Shown: positions 11,405 through 21,428 of the stretch, one piece after another
Layout of the letters: each line of letters opens with the position of its first letter
Numbering within the stretch: position 1 is the first letter of the stretch
Source of the DNA: Chara braunii
Lineage: Eukaryota; Streptophyta; Charophyceae; Charales; Characeae
Length of the DNA stretch: 50,758 bases
Reading direction: 5' to 3'
NCBI GenBank assembly: GCA_003427395.1
Contig: BFEA01000472.1
Span: 280,648 to 331,405 of the forward strand
Translations under genes and position numbers: made by a program
The notes under the pieces: model-generated
What the model was told of the DNA's origin: nothing
Database searches by the model: none
Seen by the model: only the letters and a program-made list of their open reading frames with translations

Positions 11405-11655
11405 AAAATAAATAAAAATAAAATAAATATTTTTAGAATTTATCTTTTATTCTAAATTTGGTGAAGAATTTTGATGTGACCCTGAGGCAAATGTTGTTCA
11501 GTTTTTTTTTCTGCATAACATAGTTTGTTTTCGGATTTCTTGGATTTTTTTTTGTTTTTTTTTTTGCTGTGACCTTCCCAGGTCCTTGCACGGGCTGGCC
11601 ACCCTGGACCCACGGGCTGGCCACCCGGGACCCGGCGACCCGGCTGGTAGCCTAG

Positions 11656-13146
11656 TGTTTTTGGATATATATTGTAACAAACATTGTTAATCCACTCCAA
11701 GAGGTCAGTCTAAGGGACTAAAATTGTCAAGCCAAAGGTGGAAAATTGACATCGTCGGGACACAACTCCTAACGTGGGCTACTAACCAAATATAACCAGA
11801 CAGCGGTGTCGAGCATATCGGCTCACGGTTTTTTTTCGCATAAGGCGAGAGCCCTCTTGGCCATGTCACGCAGGAGTTAAACAAAATAAAAATAAGAGAC
11901 AACTCGGGAATGATGCAGACGTAATTTCGTGAACCGTCGAGACGGGCGCGGTTGCGTTATCCCTTCACCGCTCTAGCCACGTGTGCAAGTCGTACTTTTC
12001 GCAGTTCCCTACAACATGATAGGTTCCCACGGGGCACAACTCACCTTCCCTAAGGGGTTGTCACCACCCGTAAGGGCATATCCCTACCGAGCTACTGACC
12101 CATATACGATAACTTTTACATGCAGTCGCAAAGGTAAGTCAGTTGAGGGTGTTAGCTCGTTCGTTGTAGCATAGGTAAGTTTCGTTAGAATACCATCTGA
12201 ACCCAAATGTCATGCGCTTCCTAGTGCGCTGATCTCCTTGGTACAAAGCGTACATCAATCCACTAGAACGGTCTTAACCGAGCGTGAAACCCACCATTTA
12301 TCCTCGTCCCTTGCACATAATTCACAAAAGAGTCATAACAACAAAACATTCATGTTAGTAGGAAAACACACATATACCAAAAGATAGTCCTTAGTGCTAT
12401 CAGTAATCAATGTGTCGGCAACCAATGTTGCAGCGACACAAACAATCCAAAGGAAATTCATATATTTATACTCAGTCCAACATGGCAAGGAATATCAATG
12501 CGATGCTAAATGGGTTTCAACTAGGATTGACTTAATGAATCGATCTGCCAAAAGTTATCCTTCCCCATCCTTGATATGGTCAAAAAACTATGAGCCGCAC
12601 TCCTCACTACGAGGAGAGTAACCGCACTCCTCACTACGAGGAGAGTAACTACCAAGAAAACATTATCAATGAGACTTTTTGTATGGGTTGATCCCTTGAC
12701 ACGTCTCAATGACATCGTATCCATTGTAGTTCTACTAATTGAAAATACAGACAGGGCTCATATAAAAGATCCATGAGTCGCACCTCAAATGGTTCGAGAG
12801 GAAGCCTAATGTGACTAAAATGCCCCCCCCCACGCAACTCCTAAATGTTATCACATAATGATTGAAATCTCTCTTTGCTCTCGATTTCAATCGTGTCGTT
12901 CTTGCCCAATTTACTAGATTAGTAGAACCAACGGTTAACCACGCGGGCGGAATGCCCCCATCGCTTCTCAAGTTAAATCGGCTTTCTATCCATTTACACC
13001 TTGGAAATTTACTTCTCCCTTGTCCGCGACAAAAGTTTTTGTTGTGACCACTCGTGCATTCAACTCCTTGTCTGCAAGCCTGTTTTACCCCTCAATGTCG
13101 GAGCATGATAGTGAAATGGTCAAAATAAAATGAATACTATCCATCC
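11656..13146. repeat. Repeat X, copy 1 (left part)
   Basis: Non-coding DNA that matches 44470-44830 in at least four collinear blocks. These are CGGTGTCGAGC (11804 vs 44470), GTCACGCAGGAGT (about 11865 vs 44531), GTTGTCACC plus CCGAGCTAC (about 12055 vs 44680), and TCGCA, GTTAGCTCGTTCG, TGTAGCATA (about 12125-12173 vs 44755-44802). Spacing between blocks is nearly conserved. Short inverted repeats are frequent. No ORF looks real. It may be part of an unrecognised LTR or a structured non-coding element. Confidence 0.6.
12595..12648. repeat. Perfect 27-bp tandem duplication with hairpins
   Basis: Two identical adjacent 27-bp units (12595-12621 and 12622-12648). Each contains the inverted repeat CTCCTC, 5-nt spacer ACTAC, GAGGAG. 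It lies within repeat X, which is hairpin-rich in both of its copies. Confidence 0.9.
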
Positions 13147-13336
13147 CAGGGTTGCCAGACCAAATGTACGGAGGCCCCTAAGTTGACCCCCGAACGTTCG
13201 GGCGTTCGGGTCCCCATACGGGGTCCGAACCTGAAGGTTTTCGGACCCCGCAAAAAACATATTTTGGCACATAAATATTATTATGTTTTTCTGAATTTGT
13301 TTTCGTAAGTTCTTTTTAATGTAAGGTATCTTCCTC

Positions 13337-13627
13337 TAAATTTTGAAGGCATTTTGTTTAGCCAAACAATAATGAAAAATCAGCAAAGATGGTGGTGTCA
13401 AAACTTGCTTGCCCACTCACTAATTTGGTTTTTTTCTCTTTTCACTTTTTGTTTTTCTTTTATTTCGAGGTATGAAAACAATTATGAGTTTTTCAAACCT
13501 TATTTGTAGGTTCTCTATTATGTAAGATACACATATATAAATTTTCATGGCATTTGTCAAAGCCAATGAAAAATGAAAAATCCCCAAAGATGGCGGTGTC
13601 AAAAACGTGCTCGCCCACTTAATAATT
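13337..13627. repeat. Internal ~88-bp direct repeat of the hAT-type element
   Basis: The segments at about 13337-13425 and 13539-13627 are diverged copies. They share AATTTT, GGCATTTG, AATGAAAAAT, CAAAGATGG(T/C)GGTGTCAAAA, GCTCGCCCACT or a close variant, and TAATTT. The spacing is about 202 bp. It probably arose by internal duplication of the element. Confidence 0.7.
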
Positions 13628-13728
13628 TCATTCTCGTTTTATTTTTTCTAATTTTTATTATTATTATTTATTTTTTGTATTTGATTTTTATTTCAAATTT
13701 GGTAAATAATTTGGATGTAACGTTGAGG

Positions 13729-13791
13729 CAATATACAGAGAAAATTAGCATGGCCCCTGCGTAAGGATGACACTCATAAATCGAGAAATGG
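13729..13791 (+). pseudogene. U6 spliceosomal snRNA pseudogene (3' part)
   Basis: The sequence matches the conserved central and 3' part of U6 snRNA. It includes the ACAGAG box (13735-13740), ATTAGCATGGCCCCTGCG, AAGGATGACAC and AAATCGAGAAATGG, with about four substitutions by eye from the usual sequence. The U6 5' stem-loop is missing and the 3' side runs into an A-rich stretch, as expected of a 5'-truncated retroposed copy. The related element at 11453-11523 lacks exactly this segment: both sides join at GAGGCAA. The insert is therefore an addition of about 72 bp to the hAT-type element. A 6-bp AATATA at both edges (13730-13735 and 13800-13805) may be its target duplication. It is unlikely to be functional. 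Confidence 0.88.
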
Positions 13792-13968
13792 AAAAAATAA
13801 ATATATATGTTTTTCAGTTTATTGTTCTGCATAACATAATTGTTTTTCAGAGTTTTTGGATTTTTTTATTATTTTTTTTTTTTTCGCATTCGGCTGAACG
13901 GCCAAATACGTCGAGAAGGGGTCTCGTATGTTCGGGCATTTGGCCCGTTCCGAATGCTGGTTACCCTG

Positions 13969-15060
13969 ATCCATCCAGTATTCCGAACGACATAAAGTGT
14001 TTTTTTTTCTTTTCTTAAATCACCTCGTTAAGCCAAAGTATAATAGCTCCCTCTACGGGACAACAGGACGTAGGACCCCTTAGTGATTCCGATGAAATCT
14101 TCGGAGGTTGTGCCTAACCGCGATACAACAGATGACCCTTGCGGACCTGAGCCTCCAAAGAGCCAAGGCGTGTGGGTTTGTCATCGTCGAAAATTATATT
14201 CACGATGTGAGCGCATCGCACTACCCGAACCGTTCGAGTGTCATATAATACAGTCATCCGAGAGGCTCGCCGCCACACTATGGCTCTGAATGATCTACTC
14301 ATCCCAAACAGGTGTCATGTCATAGACTTGTAGTGTCCCGGATCCGAACAACCCCAAAGCAATCACCGAACGAGGTAATCTTGATACTCACAATGACTCG
14401 AGAGAGACACTAGAGATTACTCGCACGATGGAATTACAGAGTATAACCATAAAACTCTCCTGGAGATCGAGCCACGTTGGCTCGAAAGTCCGAGCGCAAG
14501 TTTGAAAAGAAACCTTGACCGTTCCGAAGCATATCGACGAAGCCAACCCATCGAGTCGGTGTGCCATCCGAAACCATCAAAAGCTGCTCCGCTCGCTCGA
14601 TCAACCTAGCGTCAAGCGTATTGCGGACAAGAAGATATCTCGGAATGGTAAAATTGTGTCGGTCACCGGCTATCTGTTTACATGACGAAACACATTAAGC
14701 ATTAGTCATCTCATAGAGTCGATGTTCCTCACACTCAAACTCTTCAACAAAAAAAACATCTAGCATGAACCGTGGAAACCTGTTTTCGAGTGTCCAACGA
14801 TAATAATGGATATAAGCGAATGAACAGTGTCGCTCGTTGAGGCGCAGAAGCATTACAAAATAAACCCACCTCACTTCTGGAGTCTCCCCGACATATGGAA
14901 AACACTCATCGCTGTACAAAACCAACAGGTGACACACTCCATGGCTCCTCCAAGGTGCAAACCCGTAACAAATAATGTGCCTTGCGATGTCGATTCGGAA
15001 AAGGCAACTTCGCGATGGGTTCCTCAAGCTCCCTTCTACCAAACCCTCAAAGCCTAGTAA
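13969..15060. other. Repeat X, right part; no gene seen
   Basis: After the hAT target duplication, non-coding DNA of similar character resumes. It has many short inverted repeats (for example CGAAC, C, GTTCG near 14228) and no ORF with recognisable features. The minus-strand ORF of 115 codons at 14695-15042 shows no family motif and I do not call it a gene. Confidence 0.45.
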
Positions 15061-15113
15061 CCCCTAAACCATTAGTAGCTACTTTTCAAGAATTTTTTGG
15101 CGGATCGTAAATC

Positions 15114-15247
15114 AGGATTCGGCCATAGTCCTTATTTCATTATTTCCATTAGGGAGAGGGCATGGGGTAGGAAGGGCACCAGGATTCAGCCATAGTCCTT
15201 ATGTCAGTATGTCCATTAGGGAGAGGGCATGGGGTGGGAAGGGATCA
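15114..15247. repeat. 67-bp tandem duplication
   Basis: Two adjacent 67-bp units (15114-15180 and 15181-15247) differ at only a few positions. The shared core includes CATAGTCCTTAT, TCCATTAGGGAGAGGGCATG and GGGAAGGG. It sits just upstream of the truncated second gypsy copy. Confidence 0.85.
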
Positions 15248-15329
15248 GGGAAGTCTGAGGGGGGGTGAAGGGGGACGGAGGATTCGATATGAGTCCAGTC
15301 CTTCACACCAAAATGCAATCCCTTGGCCC

Positions 15330-15926
15330 TTCCAGAACTTGGTTGCTAAGCGTCAGCCTGAACCTTTCACGGTGGGAAGTTACGTCTAGGTCAAAATGTC
15401 TGAGTTTTCCGAAGAAGAAGGGGTGTCGCGAAAGCTTCTTCCTCAGTACTACAGTCCTTGGCAGGTGCTGAAACAGGTAGGGGATGATTCATTTGGCCCT
15501 TCCTATGTGATTGGCGTGCCTCCTTAGCTGTGCACACATCCAGTCTTTCACACATCAAACTGTTTCTGTATCTGCTCCTGAAACTTTTCCTTATCGAGAA
15601 CTGATGATCCCTTGTGCAATCAATGGCGGTCACGAGATTGATAGAATTGTCGAACACAATGGAAACGGGAAGAACAGACAACATAAGGTCTATTTTTGTA
15701 TCACCCGTTAGATGACTTTTACTCGAATTCTAAGAAGAATTTGCACCAGAGTGCCCGGCAAGTCGTCAAAGCCTATGAGCGATTGATTGTCTCCGAACAG
15801 CAGCCACAGTCCTCCGATCAGCAACCGAAACAGCAGCCGAAGTTTTCTGCTACTCTCACTCCTATTGAACACACCCGATCACTCTTTGCCATCTACTCCC
15901 ATGATGCATTGTGCAGGGACTCTTGA
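15330..15926 (+). pseudogene. Integrase C-terminus and chromodomain-like tail, copy 2
   Basis: This is a frameshifted relic of the same region as 9560-10114 of element 1. It starts at the segment before the SEFSEEEG motif, has a stop after a GVPP segment near 15525, and continues with the ELMIPCAINGGHEIDRIVEH stretch. It then shifts into the ORF at 15696-15926, which carries YHPLDDFY and VVKAYERL plus a Gln/Pro-rich stretch (QQPQSSDQQPKQQPK) that element 1 lacks. No product is expected. Confidence 0.8.
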
Positions 15927-15947
15927 GTGAGTTACTTGCTCGAAGGG

Positions 15948-16038
15948 ACCACGCTCTTGAGGGGGGGGTAGTGTAATGACCTGCCAAAACACTCGAGGGG
16001 ACCTCGCTCGAAGGGTCCTCGCTCTTGAAGGGGGTTAG
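15948..16038 (+). repeat. Duplicated polypurine/LTR-start segment
   Basis: The string CTCGAAGGGACC-CGCTCTTGAGGGGGGGG-TAG-TGTAATGAC occurs once at about 15948-15980. It occurs again, slightly diverged, at about 16010-16047. A partial LTR start (TGTAATGACCTGCC at 15972) therefore precedes the real one (TGTAATGACTGG at 16039). This looks like a slipped or repeated plus-strand priming event or a local duplication. Confidence 0.75.
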
Positions 16039-17234
16039 TGTAATGACTGGAATGAATGCCTCGCTGAGATTCCCGTGTTCTGCTGAGTTTTCAAAGTTTG
16101 TGTGTGTGTGTGTGCTTGCTGGTTCGTGTGCCTGCCTGAGTGCTTTTCGGTCTGAGTGTGTGTGTGGCCTGCCAGGGCACTTGTTGAAAGGCCCAGTGGG
16201 GCCGGGTACTTACCTGTGGCCGTGACCTTACGGTTACAGCGGGGAAAATACTCAAGTAGCGGGAGTAGGCCCGCGGCACTTAGAGCAGCGGGGAAAAACA
16301 CTCAAGTAGCAGGTAGGCCGGTACCACTCAAGTAGCCATGGATGTGTCAGGAACTGGAGGCCGAGCAGAAGAAGGCAAAAAGTTAGAGGTAGGCGGCTAC
16401 CAGTCCAAGTAGCCTGAGTCTAGGGCCTGTGTGGACGATATCAGAGCCTGCAATGATGTTTCCCACCGAAAGGGAGGAGGTACCGGTTGCTTGGAGGCCG
16501 CGCAGCCTGGAAATCACCACCAAAGAGGCAGGTAGGCCGCTATATCTCCAGGAGGGGCGAAGTGCTCCTCCTCATTTGCGGTATGCAAGTTTGGGCGTCA
16601 TGCTGTTTGAGCGGGCGCTAGTCTTCAGAGCGCTGCTGGAAGAGTGCTGGAGTAGAGCATCGCTAAGGCTGGGAGCTTCCACCTTGGCTATGGTGGAGCT
16701 GCACCGGTAGGAGGAGGACGAAGGGGACTAGAGAGGAGAGTGGCGAGGTACTTACCTGGCTATGGTGGACGCCATCTTCATCACCTTGTTAGGCACTGCA
16801 TCTGGATGGCCCCAGTGGGGGTCAGACTGCACCAAAAAGGCTTCAAGGCAGAGTCAGGCATGGCGGCTTGAGTAGCAGCACAGCAGGGCTAGGTCCTTAC
16901 TAGGCCACCATAGCCTGGGCGTGATTGAAGACGAGGGAGAAGGAGGCCATGACTGTGGTGGACCTCTGATTATGCCGAGCAGTAGAAGAGGGATTCAGAC
17001 TTCGATTCTGATTGAGACATTCATCATTATTCTTATTATTTATCCCTTGAATAAGAGAGGAGACACTAAGAAGGAGGAGTTGGTTGGCAAGAGAAGGGCG
17101 GATTGTCATTGGTCTTTGCTGGTGTACATCTTCTTCTTCTTCTTCTTCTTTTAACCCTCCCTCATCTCAAGTTCATTCAGTTCTTTTGCAATTGGATGGC
17201 ATTTTGCACTTTGAAATTGGCCAGGATCATAACA
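16039..17234 (+). repeat. 3' LTR of gypsy copy 2
   Basis: About 1.2 kb, homologous to the LTRs at 1924-3015 and 10158-11404. They share TTCCCG, CTGCTGAGTTT, GGCCGTGACCTT, CTCAAGTAGC, ATGATGTTTCCC, and the terminal TTGGCCAGGATCATAACA. It has an internal repeat of the GCGGGGAAAA, CTCAAGTAGC segment at about 16237-16310. Confidence 0.82.
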
Positions 17235-17828
17235 GAGGAATCATTCCATCAGATAGAAACCGGAAGTCGGACCACAGAATGACAAGGGCGTCGAGCAGAT
17301 GCCCCAGGGGTGAGAGAGAAAGGGGCAGTGATTTATTAGAGGAGGAGAACACATCCATCTTAAGCAGGGTCGGGGATAAGCATGAAATGTAAAGTAGCGC
17401 AAGTCGAACCTTAGGGGAAGGCCCCACTGAGCCATGCCCCTGTTTATTAAGCTTTGAGATCCAATGCATGTTATCATCCCAAGTCTAATCTGACCATCTG
17501 ATGGTCAGTCACCATCACACTTCCTAACAGTGCCTTAGACATAGTCCAGTGGGAACACAGCCTTTCATTCAGCTCCAGGCTCCAATGTGCAGGGAGAGGA
17601 TTTGTTGGATAAACGGTAAACTAAGGAAGACGGCCGAGCAAGGACATTGGACCTTTCTCATCCTTTAGAAAGGGGTGGATCACCTCCAGGGAAATCAAGC
17701 CTGGACAGATATCCAATAATGTTATGCCAATTGCATCAGACTGTATAAGATGATCATCATAGCACCGGATTGCATCCATTTTTCGCAAAGCAAACCCAAA
17801 AACAGCAACAAACAACAACAACAATAAT

Positions 17829-17865
<37 letters not shown>

Positions 17866-18814
17866 CATGCATGGAAGTGTAATCTGGAACTGACAATAAC
17901 CCTGATAACGAGGAGGCTAGCTAGTGGGTAAGCTACAATCGGTAGGAATTGCAAAAGAGGTAGATGGGAGTATAAAGTATACAGTGGTAGGAATTGGGCA
18001 AACAAGGCAAACAAGGCTAGGACGAGGGTAACAGGCACAGGGGATGGTTGTGACAACGTGGGAGGCAGGAACAGGATGAGACCAGGATGACATGCGGCCC
18101 GTGGAACTGCTAAGGGACCCCTGCCCTGCGCCCAGCCTCTCTGGACATTACCCTGCTGCGTGACTAGGTGCTGCTAGTAAGCTTCCCGGCCAGAAGGGCA
18201 ACCCCCTACGAAAGGCGGGGGTATGAGGGGAGGGACACCCTGGAGCAGTTCCCCCCTTGCCAGGAGGCCAGGGCCTCAAGGGAGTGGCTGACCTTCTCTC
18301 ATCTATTCTCCCCCGATCTCTGCTTGTAAAAACATGCTTGCCAGTGATAAGTAACCGGACTGGTGCCCCCCAGAATAGAAGGGGCGTGTGTGTTTGGAAA
18401 AAAAAAAGATTTAGTGGATAAATCATATTCGATTATGGTGCCAAAGTGGCATTCAAAGTGCCAGGGAGAGATGGGCAGCAGCCTAGATAGAATACCTGCT
18501 ATTCCAAGGGCTTGCCTTACGACCGATTGCCCTTCCCCGCCCATTTTATTGTGGCTTCTTACGGGCCAAGTTTCCCCCAGAACCAGGTGAAGGTCCACTG
18601 TATCATCGAGTCTCCATGTCACCGCCCAATACACACACGTCCGCCTACCGACCAACCACCGTTGTCATAGACCGTGCGTAACTGCACAAATCCCGGACAG
18701 TCAAATCTCATGCATACAGGAATTATGCTGGCAGTGCTGGCCTGCATGGTATTTTTGCCAGGGAAACTTCACCCTAGCTCCCGAGCAAAAGACAGAAATG
18801 CCATCTTCCAATCA
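17235..18814. other. No gene seen; contains a CAA/AAC microsatellite
   Basis: No ORF has a recognisable motif. A (CAA)n/(AAC)n microsatellite with a few AAT units runs from about 17804 to 17863. It creates a minus-strand run of Leu/Val codons that mimics a membrane protein. The rest is unique-looking non-coding sequence. Confidence 0.6.
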
Positions 18815-19620
18815 CGCAGTTCAGCAAATGCCACAAGCGCCATTCCTCTTACATCACCAAACTCATTCTGCAAATTCCAGAAACATCATCCTTCCCAATT
18901 ACCACATTGTTTTAGCAAATTGCAAGGGAGTGCAATTGTTGCAGATTATCAAAATAGTTGACGAACTGCCGTGAACAAACAACCTCCCCTCCGATTTATA
19001 GGACATGGTTGAGTGAATACGAAGAAAGGTATACCACTCCTCCAACTGATGAAAGCCAGTATGCAAACAACAAACATCGTCCCTTTATTTAACGGGACGA
19101 CTCAGCAAATGACAAAACCACATGATGCCTTCACCTGCTACAAGACTTCAGCTTCTGCTGAAAGAAGAGCTCCGAAACGTTCATGAAATCACAGAGCAAC
19201 ACAGCAAATGCCAGTAACGCATAATCCCTCCACTTGCTCACATGCTTCAGCTTCTTCTGAAATGACAATCCGCTCATCAAGGTGACCGAGATGATCGAGC
19301 CATTGCAAAAGCTGCCATCTCACTGTATCAGTTGGAGTGTTCTTATAACCTTTCACCGTACCAGAAATATGATCCCTTCCACTCATCAAGACATTTCAAT
19401 GATTTCATTGAAGCCCTTGCACACCATGTGATTCCACCATATTATCGAAGTGTTTCTCACCATCTCACATCCCTTCTGCTTGTTGAGATGGTCGGCAAAT
19501 GCAAGAGGCGCTATTGCTTTGATCCCTTGCAAAACATGTGATCCCCCCCTACTGTCAAATTGTTTCAAATCCTTTTGTCTTTGCCAGGCAACCTCGTCGA
19601 AACAGCTCCATTCAGCTTAT
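18815..19620. repeat. Degenerate dispersed repeat units
   Basis: Phrases of the type CAGCAAATGCCA followed by GCGC-ATT, TCACC or CCTTGCA recur at about 18822, 19091, 19202 and 19491. Related segments lie near 18858 and 19397. The spacing is irregular and divergence is high. No ORF in the stretch up to 20100 looks like a gene. Confidence 0.4.
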
Positions 19621-20102
19621 CGAGACAAATGCAGCCCCTTCTCGTTCACGGAGAAGCCTAGCAAGGTGGATGGGATATCAATCCTCAACATGGTCGATAC
19701 AAGCAGATCCAACAGGCGGAGAATAAACATAGGCACAAAAGAACAGTCACTGTTCAAACTCAATTTTTGAACACCAAGAGACAGAGTCTTTTGCTAAGCA
19801 CAGATTCTCCCATTCAGCATGTTCCATGCGTTGCCACGCGTTGCCACTAAGGTCTTCACCCAAATAGAACACTTGATCATTATAGCTGTATTTGGGGCAG
19901 CTTTCAGTCCAGACGCAGCGATAATGACTGGGTGTTCTATTCGGCTGAGACGTAGCTCTGCAAACGTTTATGTCCAACATCAATGTCCTGTGCTCTATGA
20001 TGAAAGTTTTAATAGAACCACAGACTTCAAATAATCTTTAGTTTCCCCAAGGTGCTGCTAAGTTACTTGACTGCTTGGTCTGAGTTGTCCAGCCAAACTT
20101 CT

Positions 20103-20370
20103 GCCACCTGATAGGTCCCTACCAATCTGCCCGGCGAATCCATACAAGCTGGAAACGGACCCAATTACCCCCATTCACACTGGGAAGGAACACGGCGCAG
20201 TGTGGTTGTGACCCTCCTTCACTGGCCAAATTGAGCTTGTTTCGTTTTCTGTTGGGCCTAAATCCAGTCAGATCTCTCCTTCCTGATAGGTCCCTACTAA
20301 ACTATCCTGCAAATCCAGACAGGTCAGAAAGGGACCCAAGTACGCCTGATTGACAAGAACAGGGATCGGA
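20103..20370. repeat. Direct repeat with GGTCCCT/AGGGACC arms
   Basis: TGATAGGTCCCTAC, followed after 50-60 bp by GGAC(C)CAA-TAC, occurs at about 20109-20175 and again at about 20284-20345. In the second copy GGTCCCT and AGGGACC form an inverted pair. The repeat lies directly upstream of the third retrotransposon relic. Confidence 0.5.
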
Positions 20371-20440
20371 AGAGGATACGGGAGAGGGTGGGGTGCAGTC
20401 AAGTTCCGCGTCACACAGACGGGGCTGCCAAACACTCGAC

Positions 20441-20783
20441 CTAACGGCCTACGTAGAACATGAACGGGCTGTTGTAGAATTGAATCATAAGATTTCATTC
20501 CTAGTCAGCGACGACTTGCCTTTTGACATGCTATCGAGTATGTACTACCTTGAGGTTGCCAAGCTCCAGTTTGACTAGGACCGAAAAGTGCTTAAGCATG
20601 TACTACTGGAAGGGAGGACAGTCAGACTTGCCAAGTACAAAGCTAGCAGTCTGATAGACACTTACGGATGTATGTGTGCATCAGCCTTTTATAACAATTA
20701 TAAACAGAACCAAGAGGAGGGTATGTACTTAGTCTTTGTCTCTGAGAAAGGGGAGGTCGTTAAAACACCCCCAGAGATAGAAA
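20441..20783 (+). pseudogene. Protease end and linker, element 3
   Basis: The short stretch with LPFDMLSSMYYLE at about 20518-20555 resembles the second half of a gypsy protease, where a DVILGMDWL-type motif is usual. A TAG follows near 20576, and the next open stretch (20588-20875) leads towards the RT with a Glu/Lys-rich linker and the YPDLFEE motif that normally precedes it. Confidence 0.6.
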
Positions 20784-21428
20784 ATGTCGTCGCAAAATAC
20801 CCTGATTTGTTTGAAGAGCGCCTTCAAGAGTCGTCGACAAGGAGTTGTCCATGCCATAGAGATCATCCCAGGTAGCAAGACACCCAAAGGAAGAATCTAT
20901 AGGACGGCTCTAGTCGGGTTGGACGAGCTTCGTCGGCAACTGAAAGAGCTTACAGAGAAGGGTTGGATACGGCCTAGTACCTTCCCCTTCGGCTCACCTG
21001 GCTTATTTGTCCCGAAGAAGAAGGGGACACTGAGGATGTGCATTGATTATCAAGGCCTCAATGCCATCACTGTGAAGAACACAGAGCCTCTATTGCCCAT
21101 CGATGACCTGTTGGATAGGGTACACGGATGTAAGTACTTCACTAAGATAAATTTGAACTCCGGCTACCATCAAATTCCCATTGGACCCGAGGACCAGCGC
21201 AAAACTGCATTCCAGACCAGGTACGGTCTGTACGAGTTTGTGGTGATGCCCTTTGGCCTTTGCGATGTGTCGGGAACATTCCAGCACGCCATGAATAGGA
21301 TATTCCATAACTACTTAGACAAGTTTATCGTCGTGTACCTCGACGACATTCTTATCCTGAGTAGAACAGTCGAGGAGCATGCTCAACACTTAGAAATTGT
21401 CCTTTCACTCCTACGACAACACAAGTAG
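20784..21428 (+). pseudogene. Reverse transcriptase, element 3
   Basis: A 214-codon open stretch contains the RT fingers and palm: GWIRPS, PFGSPGLFVPKK, MCIDYQGLN, KINLNSGYHQI, MPFGLCDVSGTFQ and the catalytic VVYLDDILIL near 21325-21360. The KINLNSGYHQI motif has Asn where the first catalytic Asp is expected (KIDL), so this copy would be inactive even if the frame were intact. The upstream frame shifts near 20825, and a TAG at 21426-21428 ends the open stretch. Confidence 0.92.

Larger units (their letters stand above)
1867..11655. mobile_element. Non-autonomous hAT-type element split by a gypsy insertion
   Basis: The left end starts CTAGGCTACCAG at 1867, and the right end, read on the minus strand from 11655, starts CTAGGCTACCAG as well. 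The flanks are an exact 8-bp direct repeat, TGTTTTTG (1859-1866 and 11656-11663), which is the target-duplication length of the hAT superfamily. Without the gypsy element the transposon is only about 310 bp (1867-1923 plus 11405-11655) and cannot encode a transposase. Its ends are rich in CCGG/GGCC motifs. The part at 11453-11560 is similar to the interior of the second hAT-like element at 13147-13968, so both belong to one family. Confidence 0.82.
13147..13968. mobile_element. Non-autonomous hAT-type element, 822 bp, carrying a U6 fragment
   Basis: The left end is CAGGGTTGCCAG. The right end, on the minus strand, is CAGGGTAACCAG. Both sides are flanked by an identical 8-bp direct repeat ATCCATCC (13139-13146 and 13969-13976), the hAT signature. 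Near the left end are CCGAACGTTCGG-type palindromes, and the interior is AT-rich without a transposase. It shares interior sequence with the split element at 1867-11655. It contains an internal ~88-bp direct repeat and a fragment of U6 snRNA. Confidence 0.9.
15320..17234 (+). mobile_element. Second gypsy copy of the same family, 5' truncated
   Basis: Only the last part of pol, a duplicated polypurine/LTR-start segment and one LTR remain. The LTR and the protein tail align with element 1 (FSEEEG, KLLP, YVI/YVV, HEIDRIVEH versus HEIDHIEQH, VVKAYER). The LTR ends ATCATAACA at 17234 and is not followed by a primer-binding site, so this is the 3' end of a copy whose 5' part was lost. Confidence 0.85.

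Noticed and set aside
1919-11409. Clear 5-bp target duplication of gypsy element 1
   Set aside because: The flanks are A-rich (AAAAA and AAAAT), so a match has little weight and the exact edge is uncertain by one or two bases.
14695-15042. 115-codon minus-strand ORF
   Set aside because: No family motif, and it lies in non-coding repeat X sequence.
17757-18056. Minus-strand ORF with Val/Leu runs (possible membrane protein)
   Set aside because: The hydrophobic run is the CAA/AAC microsatellite read on the other strand.
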